Positions 21,406-33,612 of a stretch of DNA of 64,000 nucleotides are shown piece by piece. The first letter of the stretch is position 1, and every line of letters starts with the position of its first letter. The DNA lies in contig JAPWDM010000017.1 in NCBI GenBank assembly GCA_035578155.1, positions 7,212,828-7,276,827 of the forward strand, read 5' to 3'. The stretch comes from Brachynemurus nebulosus (taxonomy: Eukaryota > Arthropoda > Insecta > Neuroptera > Myrmeleontidae). The notes below the pieces were generated by a model, which worked only from the letters and a program-made list of their open reading frames with translations, made no database searches and was not told where the DNA came from. The translations under genes were made by a program, and so were the position numbers.

Positions 21406-21554
21406 TGTGGTATTCTTTATTCTATAGCCTTCTATGTGTGACTGTACATTACATTTTATATAATACATTGTGAATGCATATACAACAGGATACATCAGTA
21501 TAACATAATTATTACCAACATAATATAATTAAAACCCACTACATTTTATGTCAC

Positions 21555-21555
<1 letters not shown>
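21406..21555 (-). repeat. 5' LTR of Gypsy element (150 bp)
   Basis: Identical to 17139-17288; flanked outside by ATAAT (21556-21560). Confidence 0.95.

Positions 21556-21591
<36 letters not shown>
21556..21591. repeat. (AAT)n microsatellite
   Basis: About 12 ATA/AAT units continuous with the tract at 17121-17138 that the Gypsy element split. On the minus strand it follows GCAATAAAAATCATT. Confidence 0.9.
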
Positions 21592-21595
<4 letters not shown>

Positions 21596-21970
21596 TTTTT
21601 ATTGCTTAAGAAAATCTTTTACACCAGGGAAGATCATTTAACATTTATAAGTAACAACAAATAACAAAAATTATAATAAACAGAAAGTTCATTAAGTGGT
21701 AAATACTAGCTCAGTGGTCAAGAGTCCCTATCGCATATAAAAATACGTCGTTTAGCTATGGTTTCCAGCCCTCTTATGGTTAATAACGCCGTCATGGGAT
21801 CACCTCCAGCACTGATATGCTTATTCAAGTACATTTGCCTTTTAAAAGGATACTTTTTACAATTGAAAAGAAAGTACGTAAGATACTGAGAACTTCGTTA
21901 CACTGTTGACAAATTTCTTCATGTTTCAGAGTCAGTTTACAGCCTTTGAAGAAAATTTTTGTACATACAC
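21592..21970 (-). mobile_element. Possible 3' end of a non-LTR retrotransposon
   Basis: Read on minus, a cysteine-bearing stretch (C-x2-C followed by a hydrophobic run, 21930-21830) is followed by stops, AATAAA-like sequence and an (ATT)n tail, the arrangement of a LINE 3' end with simple-repeat tail. Similar sequence may continue at 23021-23330 beyond the inserted Tc1/mariner-type element. No reverse transcriptase domain is present, so the assignment is weak. Confidence 0.3.
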
Positions 21971-21972
21971 TA

Positions 21973-23018
21973 GCGGAAACAATTAAAGGATCAAAAAAAA
22001 ATTCCATATTTTTAGCGATTTTTCAAATGGCTGTATCTTTGTTAAAAATGGTCGTATTGGAGTCGTAAGTACAGCAATTTAAAGCTTGAAGTTTCTAGTT
22101 TTGAAATCATCCAACTCAAAAATTTTCAAAGCAACGTGTACCGCTCAATCCTAATAAATACACTGAAAAAAATTTTTCGAAAATTTTTTAAGAAATATTT
22201 TTTTTTTATAAATTTTAAATACTGCTATTGATAAAAATGTGGAAAAAGATGAGAAAATTTTTTTTTCATTTTGTTGAAGATTATGAAAGTTTAAGACCAA
22301 AAAAATGATCCTTTAATTTTTTTAAAAATTCAATCGAATGAAACAAAAAAACGGCTGGATGGATTAAATTGAAACTCGCTGGGATTTTTGTGGGTATATT
22401 GAACTGTAAAAGGCACACTTAACATTAATGGTTTTCTCGATATTTTTGATTCAGTGATCGAATTTCCAAAAAGCTACCAAAAGCCCATTTTTTCTTGATT
22501 TTTCAAATTCATGTAGAGCATGGAAAAAATTTTTTTCGGGAAAACAATGGCTAATCCTTCTAGAGAATTTAATCGAGTTTTTAAAACCCATCTCCAATTT
22601 TCTGTGCGATCATTGGTTGCTGAAATATCGATGGTCAAAGACGAAATGATCCTTTTCCATTCAAAGTCCTATAACTCAGTGAGCAGTGGTCATATTAAGG
22701 CCTTAAAAAAAACAAATTAAAGCTAAATTAACAATTTATCCGGCCTATGTGGTGGTTAAGTAGGGAAATTTTTTTCCAAGTCCGTGGACCAAAAAGAAAA
22801 AACGAAAAAATTTCGAAAATTTTTTTTCAGTGTATTTATTAGGATTGAGCGATAGACGTAGCTTTGAAAATTTTTTAGTTGGAAGATTTCAAAACTAGAA
22901 ACTTCAAAGCTTTAAATTTCTGTGCTTACGACTCCGATACGACCATTTTTAACAAAGATACAGCCATTCGAAAAATCGCTAAAAATTTTGAATTTTTTTT
23001 TTATCCTTTGTTTCCGCT
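21973..23018. mobile_element. Tc1/mariner-type element with long TIRs, 1046 bp
   Basis: TA on both sides (21971-21972, 23019-23020). The TIRs begin GCGGAAACAATTAAAGGATC on the left; the right end is GATCC-like with CTTTGTTTCCGC. Inverted similarity extends about 180-200 bp inwards (for example CTAATAAATACACTGAAAAA against its complement). No transposase frame. Confidence 0.75.
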
Positions 23019-23020
23019 AG

Positions 23021-24178
23021 TTTATTTTATTTGACATTCGTAACTGACTAACTTCGGTCAGTATTCTTTTTGTTTTGAACATGTCCTGCGCTTCCCACAA
23101 ATTCTCGTAACCAACTTGGGTGAACTTTTGTTTTAAAGATACAACGCAGTTAGAGTTTTTCTAGGTTCGATCATCACATAGTTCCTTTAGTTTTGCTTAG
23201 CATACTTTCGGGATTCTCTCGTCTGTCATATTCAGCAAGTGACACCACCATATCAATATACTTTTTACTATTTTAAATTACTATTTTCGATTTGCTTATA
23301 TTTACTGTCAGCATCTCAACTTTATCTTGTACATCATTAAAATATGTTCCAAACATGATAAGATCGTCTGGTTTGATTACTACAAAATAAACTAAGGTTA
23401 TGAATATTTTTAAAATACATCTTTATCAGACGTATTGTTAAAATACATACCATACATATTTGAAAATTTTTATATTAAAAATATTTTTTTGCTTTTTTTA
23501 CTCTTTTTAAAAAAAAAAAGAGTTTAAAAATTTAACAATTTAAATTTAAAAAAGACCTGTCATTTTATGACAGTTCTACGATCGTATCCAGATGCCATCT
23601 ATGATTTACTTTCAGAGATTTTTAATAATGACATTTTCACATGTACCGGATTTTGACTTCTTTAATATGGTGTACAATTAAATATTACAAAAACATTTGT
23701 AATTTGATAACTTGTTTAATAAATATTAAGTTGAATATTTGAGGAAAAACTACAAATTATTTTGATAATCAATGTATTTAATTAATAAATTTTCTGCTAC
23801 TGTAAGAAGCTAATGTGAATATACCATTACAACTTATTTGGTATTTTTTTTAGTATAAATTCAAAATAAATCGTATGTTTTGCGTTCGGTTAGACAAACC
23901 TTACCACGGATTTTGAAAATTAAAACTTAAAAATGCAATTTCTCAAAAATTTGAAATAAAATAATGAAAATTTTAGCATAATTGGTAGTTTGAAGTAATA
24001 AACTAATTTTTAAGAAACATCTCAACATATGTTCCCATTTGAAAAAAAAAATTTTTTCTATTCCAAAAAAACCGTGAGTCCTAGAAGTCTGGAATAATTT
24101 TTCGTAAATGGCCCCCTCTCTTTTGAATATTTTTTGTATAAACTTTTTTTCGATTAGATGCATATTTTAGGAATAAAT
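23021..24178. other. Gene-free region
   Basis: AT-rich; no convincing frame. Bases 23021-23330 may continue the non-LTR remnant. The short minus frame at 23927-24163 has no motif. Confidence 0.35.
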
Positions 24179-24206
24179 CGAATGGCAACTCCTGAAAAAC
24201 TCACAC

Positions 24207-24840
<634 letters not shown>

Positions 24841-24854
24841 TATAGTATATACAC

Positions 24855-25032
<178 letters not shown>

Positions 25033-25040
25033 TATGTATT

Positions 25041-25418
25041 AGTTACTTAACATTCTTTACATACCATTCACACATATATCATATTTCAATCATATGCTTA
25101 TGTAATCACTTTATAATATCAATTACAGCTTATATCAGCTTTTAACTTTTTACTTCTAAGAATTGTTATTAGAAGCCTCATTTCTTAGTCAGCTAAATGC
25201 ACTTTTCTAGAATATTACGAGATAGTATAAATACAAGCGTTTAAGTCAATTTCAACGAGTTTAGTTTCGCTATTATTCAATTCAATTTCAAAGTTCGCTA
25301 GACGTGAGGTTTCTACTATTGAAATTTGTAACAATTAAATATTTTATAATAAATATTGTAATAAAACGAAAAATAAAATTTATTTTTTAATCAACCTCGC
25401 GAACGAGTGAACATAACT
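25041..25418 (+). repeat. Solo-LTR candidate, 378 bp
   Basis: It begins AGTTACTTAACA and ends GAACATAACT, the AGT...ACT terminus style of errantivirus-type Gypsy LTRs. Inside are a TATA box (GTATAAATAC near 25227), a start-site-like TCAATTTC and AATAAA-type signals near the 3' end. No matching LTR or internal region is in the window, and the flanks are (TA)n, so the target duplication cannot be confirmed. Confidence 0.4.
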
Positions 25419-25649
25419 ATATATATATATATAATGTGTCCGCACGATAACTCTCGAACGAAATGTCCTAGTTTTACGAAATTTAGTGAAAATATTGGAA
25501 GTCCCAAACCGTTGGACAAGTTCGTTAGCCAGAACATGTCCGATGCCAGGAACATGGTTAAAAAATTGTTTTTTGCCAAAATTTCCACTTATTCAAGAAT
25601 TTTTGTGAAATTTTTTTACACTATTTAAAAGAGGAGAAAAGATTACATA
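25419..25649. other. Gene-free segment, dispersed-repeat fragment
   Basis: The start (GCACGATAACTCTCGAACGA) resembles 52921-52945. The two overlapping short frames are shadows. Confidence 0.4.
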
Positions 25650-25807
25650 AATACCCCTGTCGCAGCATCCTTCATAACATAGCGAATTTCCATTTACAAA
25701 AGTACGTTTTTCTCGGAAACTAGTTGATAAAGAGTAATTGTAAATAAAACGGACTTTTGTAAATGGAAATTCGCTATGTTATGCAGGATGCTGCGACAGG
25801 GGTATTT
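25650..25807. repeat. Foldback element, 54-bp arms
   Basis: Arms 25650-25703 and 25753-25807 are near-identical in inverted order (ATACCCCTGTCGCAGCATCC and CATAGCGAATTTCCATTTAC). The spacer is about 49 bp. A diverged arm copy is at 10598-10645. Confidence 0.85.
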
Positions 25808-25914
25808 TTTATTTTTGAGAGGTGGACCTTAATTTTTTCGATTTTTAATATAGATATTATGCTCTACTAGTAGACGAAATTTGATCGAAATCGGTGACGA
25901 CCATACCTGGACCC

Positions 25915-26290
25915 CTCCTTGTTAGTAAATTAGATCCAGAAACTAAAAATTTATTTGAAAATTCGCGACGAGGGTCTAATATTCCTTCATATAAGGAAGT
26001 TTTGGATTTCGTAAAAGAGCAATCTAAAATTTACGCTCGTATTCATGGTCCCAGTACTAGTAAACAAAATACTAATAAATCAAAGGTCACTCATTCGTTT
26101 GTGTTAGCTCAAAATCGATGTGTAATTTGTCAAAATGTTTCACATGCGATTGCTGACTGTCCGAAATTTTTGGCTAAATCACCTTCGGATAGATTTAAAT
26201 TTATTAAGCAAAATAATCTTTGCATTTTGTGTTTCGGGCATCATAAGGTTGCCTTTTGTAAAAGTTCGACAATATGTGTAAAACATGTAA
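25915..26290 (+). pseudogene. BEL/Pao gag, C-terminal part
   Basis: Homology begins at the S-K-L-D-P-E-T motif of Pao-type Gag; the N-terminal half is missing because unrelated repeat sequence precedes it. Cysteine clusters follow: C-V-I-C-Q with H and C (about 26124-26163), then C-I-L-C-F-G-H-H-K and more cysteines. The reading frame slips by one base near 26270, so the last cysteine pair continues in the next frame (26274 onward). Confidence 0.85.
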
Positions 26291-28982
26291 ATATCGTCAT
26301 AATACTTTATTACATTTTGTTCGAAAGAAACCTTCGAATAAAATAATTACCAGTAATTCGGGAAATGCCGTGGCTGGTTTGTCCACGAGTGAATCAAATG
26401 TTACTCAAGGTCAACCGAGTACAGCTACGTTTTGTTCAACAGTTGATTTGGTTTCCAACATAAATACTTCTGTTCTTTTATCAACTGTGTTAGTAAATAT
26501 TCCGGACAAAAATGGCAAGATGCATGGTGTTCGATTTTTATTGGACTCAGGAAGCCAGGCGAACTTTTTGACTTTGAAAATAATTAAATTGCTTAATTTA
26601 GAAATTCGTTCGAATAACTCTGTTGTTCAAGGATTTGGTGTTAGTAATAATTTAGTAAATGGTGAATCTACCGTAATTATTTCGTCTAGGTTTGATCCAA
26701 ATGTTAAGTATACAATTAACTTTTTAGTTGTTGATAAAATTACGGACCGTATTCCTAATTATAATATTCCAGAAAATTATTTGGGACATTTAAAGCATTT
26801 GGCTTTAGCTGACAATTTGTTTAATAAACCAGGACCTATCGATAGTATTTTAGGAGCACATTTATTTTCAATTTTGTTGGGTCATCGAAAGGTAACTGGT
26901 TCAGTTCACGGTCCTATTGCTATCGAAACGCAACTCGGCTATGTGGTAATGGGTTCTGTCCCTAATATTTCGACCACAAATGCTGAAGTAATACGTTCAT
27001 TTCATACTACTGTTGATAGTTCGTTAGAAAAATTAGTCACTCGGTTTTGGGAAATTGATGATATCCCACAAGAAAAATTTAGGAGCCCTGATGATGAAAT
27101 ATGTGAAAACATTTTTTCATCTTCGGTTTTACGAGAACCTTCCGGACATTATGTTGTGAAGCTACCGTTTAAACATAATCCTTCTTTGTTAGGGGATTCT
27201 TATTCAGTTGCCCTTAAGAGATTTTATTCGTTAGAGAAAAAACTTTATCAAAATCCTGAATTAAGGAAAAATTATTCGGCTGTGATTCGTGAGTATTTAA
27301 ACGAAGGTTATATGTCTGTCGTTGAGAATGATCAGTTAACTTTTCCGAATTATTACATACCTCATCACGGTGTGCAAAAAAACGATAGTGAGTCAATCCC
27401 TTTACGATGCGTATTTGACGCTAGTTGTAAATCTGATACGCAACTTTTTTTGAATGATTTATTATATACCGGAGAAAAGTTACAATTGGATGTTTTCGAC
27501 TTATTTCTTAATTTTCGCGTATTTCCGATCGCGTTTACTGCAGACATTAGTCGTATGTATTTGAGAATTGGTGTTCATCCTGATCATCGACGATTTCAAC
27601 AAATACTTTGGCGTTTTAACAAAGATCAGGAAATATCAACTTATTGTTTGAATACCGTCACTTTTGGAGTAAAAAGCTCACCCTTCTTAGCATTAAGAAC
27701 CCTCAAGCAATTAGCTATGGACGAAGCAGAGAACTATCCGTTGGCTTCGAAATTAATTGAAAGGGATTTTTATATGGACGATTTCGTTTCTAGCGCTGCT
27801 TCATTAGAAGAAGCAAAATTAATTTTTAAAGAATTAGTAGAATCACTTGCTTCAGGTAACTTTAGTTTAACAAAATGGGTAACAAATTCAGAAGAGTTAC
27901 TTCAAATAATTCCTGAAACCGAACGTTCTAAAAAAATTGTTAATTTTTGTCATGATAGTCTAAAAATTTTGGGCCTTCAGTGGTATCCAAGTTTGGATAA
28001 ATTTAAATTTATTGCTAATTCTGAACTTAGAGATTGCATAAAGCGCAATATGCTATCAACGGTAGCAAGGCTTTTTGATCCCCTGGGATTTTTGGCACCC
28101 GTAACCTTGTTAATTAAAATTTTAATTAAAAGATTATGGTCATTAAGGTTGGATTGGGATGAGTCCCCACCGACTGAAATTTGTAATTTTTGGATGCGGT
28201 TTCAGTCCGAATTAGTGTTGTTGAATAATTTTGAAATTTCGCGTAATTTCGGCATACAAGAAAATTCGAAAATTAGTTTAATTGGTTTTTGTGACGCCTG
28301 TTTGGAATCCTATGGGGCGGTAGTTTATATTAGGGTGGTTAACCTAGATCAAGTTTTAGTAAACCTGGTTTGTGCGAAAACTAAAGTGTCACCTATGAAA
28401 GTACAGTCAATACTCCGGGTAGAATTGTGTTCCGCTCTTTTGTTGGCAAAATTATTAAATTTAGTTAAAAATAATTTACCGAATCGCGTTAGTATTGATA
28501 AGGTATATGCCTTTTCGGACTCAACGGTCGCATTAAGTTGGTTTGGACATCCACCTTATAAATGGCAAACTTTCGTCGCTAACAGAGTGTCACAAATTCA
28601 AAATGTTTTGTCTATAGAAAATTGGTTTCATGTTGATGGCGAAAATAATGCTAGTGATTTGCTTTCTCGTGGCATGACGCCTTCACAATTTATTCGTAAT
28701 ACTTCGTGGGGATTTGGTCCTGAATGGTTGACACAGGATTCATCTAAATGGCCAATTAGTCAAATTACCGTTCCAGATTTGGAGTTGCCGGAAAGAAGAA
28801 CAATCTCTCTAGTGGTGTCAAAAGGCGAAGAAAATTCTTTGCACAATTTAATTCTGAGGTGTTCTTCGTGGAATAAATTAGTTCGTTCAATGGTATATAT
28901 TTTAAGATTCGCGCATATTCTTAAAACTCGTGGTCTTATGTACTACAGACGACTTAGAAACAGCCGAATTAGTTTTAGTTAG
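26274..28982 (+). pseudogene. BEL/Pao pol: protease, reverse transcriptase, RNase H
   Basis: The frame is open for 902 codons. The start holds the final Gag cysteines (C-K-T-C-K-Y-R-H). The protease has L-L-D-S-G-S near 26543. The reverse transcriptase has V-F-D-A-S (about 27410), A-D-I-S-R-M-Y and the catalytic Y-M-D-D (27772-27783). RNase H has F-C-D-A-C (28290) and F-S-D-S (28515), with a basic loop after it. The frame ends at a frameshift between 28930 and 28982, after which the integrase continues in another phase. The order PR-RT-RH-IN and the motif wording are those of BEL/Pao. Confidence 0.9.
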
Positions 28983-30303
28983 AATAATTCAACAACATTA
29001 TTTCTCGTTAGAAATTTCTCAGTTGAGAAATAATCAATTAGTTTCCATTAAATCAGTTTCGTTAAATCCATTTCCGGATAAAATTGGTTTGATTAGAGTC
29101 GGGGGTCGACTTAGTAAATCAAGTTTAAACTTTGAACAAAAACATCCTTTCGTTTTACCACGAAAGGATCATTTTGTTGATTTGTTAGTTGACTATAATC
29201 ATATTCGTAATTTGCATAAAGGCGCTTCGTTAGTTTTGGCTATTTTGCGCCAAAAATATTGGATAGTCGGCGCTCGTAACACAATTCGTCATCGTGTACG
29301 TAAATGCAATTACTGTTTTCGGACGAATCCAAAGAATTCGTTCCCTAAAATGGCTGATTTACCAGCAATTAGAGTAAATGAAGCCAAGCCTTTTCTGCAT
29401 TGCGCTACTGATTTTGCTGGCCCTTTTCGCATCACGCTTAGTCGTCGTAGAGGCGTAAAAAGCCAAAAGGCCTATTTATGTTTGTTTATTTGTTTAGTGA
29501 CCAAAGCACTCCATTTGGAGCTTGTGTCGGATTTGTCGACCGATTTATTTTTGGCCGCCTTCAAACGTTTCTTGTCACGTCGCGGTGCCTGTAGCGTGAT
29601 TTATAGTGACAGGGGGACTAACTATATTGGAGCAAGAAATGAGTTAAATGATTTACATATCTTACTGCATTCGGATGAATATCATACTCGTATCAACGAT
29701 GAATTAGCCGCGCGCAAAATTTCGTGGGTGTTACAACCACCAATGAGCCCTCACTTCTCCGGAGTTTGGGAATCGCAAGTAAAATCAGTAAAAACGCATT
29801 TTTATAGAGTAATTGGTTTACAGACTCTTACTTACGAGGAACTAAATACCGTTTTCACGCAGATTGAAGCACTATTAAATTCGCGGCCTCTTTCGTGGCA
29901 AAGTACCGATCCGTCGGATCCTATGCCTTTAACGCCGGCTCATTTTCTAACTTATACTCCGTTAGTTTCGTTGCCTGCACCGGATGTTTTAAACCCCCCT
30001 AAAAATTTGTTAGATAGAAAACGACTATTGGATCATTTAGTCCAAATGTTTTGGAAGCGTTGGCACCAGGAGTACTTAACGCAATTGCAGGTTCGCCAAA
30101 AGTGGAACACCCCCACTAGACCTGTTAAAGTTGGTGAACTTGTAATAATGAAACAAGACAATGTTCCCCCATTGCAATAGCCAATGGGAGTCATTGAACA
30201 AGTATTTCCTGGTTCCGATGGCATAATCCGAGTAGCCAATGTACGTACCAAAACTGGTACATATAAAAGACCGGTAGTACGACTCTGCCCGTTACCCAAT
30301 CAG
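28930..30303 (+). pseudogene. BEL/Pao integrase with in-frame stop
   Basis: An H-x-H...C-x2-C zinc finger (H-I-R-N-L-H at about 29200; C-N-Y-C at 29305) precedes the catalytic core: T-D-F-A-G-P (29408), Y-S-D-R-G-T-N-Y (29602) and G-V-W-E-S (29762). The Pao-specific domain after the core ends in a V-x-G-E-L-V region. A TAG at 30178-30180 stands where relatives have a tryptophan; the same frame then runs 41 more codons to the stop at 30303-30305. With the two frameshifts upstream this copy cannot make an intact polyprotein. Confidence 0.9.
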
Positions 30304-30305
30304 TA

Positions 30306-30661
30306 ATTTAGTTAGTCTGGTACTGGTTAAAATTTAATTTAGTTAAATTGAATACAATGTTAGTTAGTTTAATATTCTAATTATTAGTTAGAGAATTAGT
30401 TAGTTCATTTGGGATATTTGTTAATCCTATCAATAAATTTAGTGTTTAAAATTTTAGTTTTAGATTTGATAAATTTACAAAATTTGTTATTTGGTCGGAT
30501 GTTCGACTTTTATTAGTATCTGATATTCTGAGTTTATACTTTGATAATCAGGGATTTTATCATATTATTTACAATTAATAAATTGGATTTCGCAATTTAG
30601 TTTGTTTAGTTTTATCTTTCTCACGCATTAGTCTGAGTACAATGCCTCAGGGCGGGGGGAG
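30306..30661 (+). other. BEL/Pao 3' untranslated region with polypurine tract
   Basis: TTAGTTAG-rich sequence with no frame. It ends in AGGGCGGGGGGAG (30649-30661), a polypurine tract directly before the LTR. Confidence 0.7.
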
Positions 30662-31164
30662 TGTTCGCGCCGCTTTGTGGTTTTAATTGAATTTAAAATT
30701 TTAGTATCATTCATACCTATTTGTCCCTTCTGTATATCATAGATGGCACATATTGTACTATCTATTGATACATTTGTTTATTTAAAGGTAAATAAGTTGG
30801 TTTCATGTTTTGATTAGTTTTGAAATAAAAAATATGCATATAGTTCGTTCGTTGTTCTTGCAATAAACAGACACGTTAGAGTGTTCCTTTGTTGGGTTTT
30901 GAACATAATTTTGGCTTGCAATAAGCAGTGAGACGTTAGTGTGTCCTTTGATTTAATTTAAAAAAGGCAGTTAGTTGCTTTTGCTACAGTACAGATGTGT
31001 TAAATTTCGAATATATCAATATATCATATACATACGTAATTAGTAAAAATTTGGTGTTGTAATTTTTAAATTATTATCGGTTTACGTGCTTAAATACTAT
31101 TGGTGTAATTCCCACCGAATACTCCCTTTATCCCGATTTTTACACCTTTTCCTTAATAATAACA
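30662..31164 (+). repeat. BEL/Pao LTR, about 503 bp
   Basis: It begins TGTTCGCGCCGC right after the polypurine tract and probably ends TTAATAATAACA. AATAAA motifs lie inside (for example near 30826 and 30862). The right boundary rests on the CA end and on the leader-like sequence that follows. Confidence 0.7.
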
Positions 31165-31223
31165 GCATTACTGGAAAGTCGTGGGGACCAGCCGTCATCG
31201 AAGATTAAGGTAAGAGTGTGACC
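31165..31223 (+). other. Retrotransposon leader-like sequence after the LTR
   Basis: GCATTACTGG...GGGACC then AAGGTAAGAG resembles a primer-binding region plus a splice-donor-like site expected downstream of a 5' LTR, not of a 3' LTR. It is cut by a TTAA-type MITE at 31224. Confidence 0.35.
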
Positions 31224-31227
31224 TTAA

Positions 31228-31542
31228 CCTTTTAAACAAACCATATGGTAAAATTTTTTTGTCTCAAAATGCCGGCCTTATTACTGCCAAGTGATAAGTA
31301 CAATAGATAAGGCTACAAAAAAAGAAAAAGAAAAAAATTAAAGATCCCAACACTAAAAAAGTGAACCCTAGGAATTTATAAAGAATAAATTATACTAAAC
31401 TATGTTGATAAAATTGAGCATTATTTAGAATTATACCGTATTGTCATAGATGGCGGCACCTGTACCAGTAGATATGTACATATGACAGCATTTTGAGCCA
31501 CCATATTGCAGGACGAGTTAACTCGTCTTAATCATTTAAAAG
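31228..31542 (+). mobile_element. TTAA-type (piggyBac-like) MITE, copy A
   Basis: TTAA on both sides (31224-31227, 31543-31546). The left end is CCTTTTAAACAAACCATATGG-like and the right end contains the palindrome ACGAGTTAACTCGT then AATCATTTAAAAG. It belongs to the same family as the copies at 37843, 44347, 45045 and 45575. Confidence 0.8.
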
Positions 31543-31546
31543 TTAA

Positions 31547-31705
31547 TTTTTTTTTTTTGATATGGTTAGATACAGTCCGCGTTAGTTATAATTTAATATT
31601 TTAGTTAGAATTTTGTACCAGCGTAAACACACGCGGTTTTGACACTATTTTAAAAAAATGTGCCCGCCATTTTCGACGAGAAAGATGGTACAACATATAA
31701 TGATT
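31547..31705. other. Short gene-free segment
   Basis: Possibly the continuation of the leader interrupted by MITE copy A; no motif is certain. Confidence 0.3.
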
Positions 31706-31897
31706 GTTTTCCATTTAGAAAACACAGACGACACAGTGCATTTTTTTGCACAAAGAACTAATTTTTTTGATTTTAACCTTTTAATTGCTTTTAGATGCAA
31801 TTAGAAGATTGGTTTTGAAATAGAATTTTTTAAAAAAATAGTTTTTTTGTGTAAAAAAAGAAAATGCATTGTGTCACACAGTGTTTTCTAAATGGAA
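31706..31897. mobile_element. Foldback MITE, 192 bp
   Basis: Arms share CCATTTAGAAAACAC and GACACA(G/A)TGCATTTT in inverted order; the centre is T/A-rich. Confidence 0.7.
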
Positions 31898-32190
31898 CAT
31901 ACTCTAAACGTCAACTGTCAGGATAATAATTCCGATAGGTGCTAAATCCAACGTCAACCATAGTCAAATTAAATCTTTATTTTATAGAACAAAGTTATTA
32001 TTAATTGATATAATTTCTTATACAGTACACATCATAATTCATAAAATAAGTGTTTCTACTAATAATTTAACATTATGATTAATTTTTAAAAAATTTTAGA
32101 TGTAGTACTCGATTTGACTGGATACACATCCTTAATATATGTTTGTTAATTTTTTGAATGCGTGCCCTCTGGTTTGTAACAGTGATAGCA
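31898..32190. other. Gene-free spacer
   Basis: Nothing recognised. Confidence 0.4.
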
Positions 32191-32809
32191 TCGGCTAAGT
32201 TCAAAAATGCATCACTGCTTGCATGAGGCAGAGTCAAAAGTTCAAAAACGCATCAGACGCATCACAACGAAAAATCAAAAGTTCATTTTTGCATCTGATG
32301 CGTCAAAACAATGCATCAAGAAATTTGGTGATGCGTGTCCAAGATGCTTGTCATGTGTAGAATTATAACTACTTGCCATATTTTGTAGGTATTAACACCA
32401 ACAGGAATAATTCCGAAAAAAACTGTTGAAAAAGATTAATGTATTTACTTTTCATTAAAATTGTTTAAACTATTTGAATACATCTTGCACTCAAAATAGG
32501 TATGTAATATTTTTTATTCAAATAATTTCAATATTTTCAATTTCAAGTAAGTTCAAGTTGAAATTCAAAGATAATATACCTATACAAGGACTGTATTACT
32601 ATATTATCTATAGTCCACCATCCTACATTGGCTACATTGTGTGTCTATTATGCTACATGCATCATGATGCCAATATCCCATTCAAAAATATCTAATGTGC
32701 ATCAAATTTCAAGAGAGCATCAGCATCGCATCATGCAGTATTAGACGCATCAGAACGTCCTGATGCTGCATCGATGCGGTAAAGTTTACATTTTTGAACT
32801 TACCCATCG
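32191..32809. mobile_element. TIR element with GCATC/GATGC subterminal motifs, about 620 bp
   Basis: The left end TCGGCTAAGTTCAAAAATGC and the right end (inverted CGATGGGTAAGTTCAAAAATG) match. Many GATGC and GCATC motifs lie near both ends. No transposase; the duplication is unclear. The hAT-like look is an inference. Confidence 0.6.
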
Positions 32810-32909
32810 TTAGCTAACTTTAGGCTAACTGGCTAACAAAATTTTCGTTCCGAACGCCAGCAATATATGTATACTACATGGTGCCAGATCAAGATTGAGC
32901 CTCTTACGA

Positions 32910-33612
32910 ACCCTCGTGCAAATAGCCAACATAAATTTAAAAAAATGAGATTTTTTTATTTTTGCTTCGATCAATCGTTTGTGAATCGTTTGTGAATGTT
33001 TGTGACTAATTAGTTAATTAATTATTTAATTGTTAATTACGAGTGTGTGAATAGCCAACATTTTTTAAAATTTATTGCAATATTGACTTCCGGGCACTTA
33101 ATCGATCGAAAATCGTTTGTAAATTCCAAATATACCATTAAAAATATTTGTGACAGCATATTTAAAAAATAATTCAAAAAATAATAAAAAAAATTCTGTA
33201 TACTGCTGTCATTAACAAAATAGTTATTTTTTCTCACACTAGAGGGCATTGGAGTATAGATTCAGCACAACTAAACAGAGTGGCCAATATAAAAAAACTT
33301 CATTACTACAAAAAGTAATTGAAATTTTTTTATTATTTTTTTTTTAAAAATACGCTGTCACAAATGTTTTTAATGGTATATTTGGAATTCACAAACGATT
33401 TTCGATCGATTTAAGTGCCCGGAAATAAATATTGCAATAAATTTTAAAAAATGTTGGCTATTCACACACTCATAATTAACAATTAAATAATTAATTAACT
33501 AATTAGTCACAAACGAAAATAATAGCGTCACAAACGATTCACAAACGATTGGTCGAAGCAAAAATAAAAAATCTCATTTTTTTAAATTTATGTTGGCTAT
33601 TCGCACGAGGGT
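32910..33612. mobile_element. Mutator-like foldback element 1, 703 bp
   Basis: Perfect 9-bp duplication CTCTTACGA (32901-32909, 33613-33621), which is itself part of element 2's terminus. Inverted arms of about 300 bp start ACCCTCGTGC(A/G)AATAGCC. The centre (33240-33330) is unique. Confidence 0.85.

Larger units (their letters stand above)
17139..21555 (-). mobile_element. Intact Gypsy (Metaviridae) LTR retrotransposon, 4417 bp
   Basis: Two identical 150-bp LTRs, a 5-bp direct repeat ATAAT on both sides (ambiguous because the target is an (ATA)n tract), a primer-binding site TGGTGTCAG directly after the 5' LTR (complement of 21397-21405, fitting a tRNA-Leu 3' end) and a polypurine tract before the 3' LTR. 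One uninterrupted gag-pol frame fills the interior and there is no env-like frame. Identical LTRs imply a recent insertion. Confidence 0.95.

Noticed and set aside
25405..25914. 5' LTR of the BEL/Pao element
   Set aside because: No similarity to 30662-31164; this stretch is a solo-LTR candidate tail, a foldback and repeat fragments.
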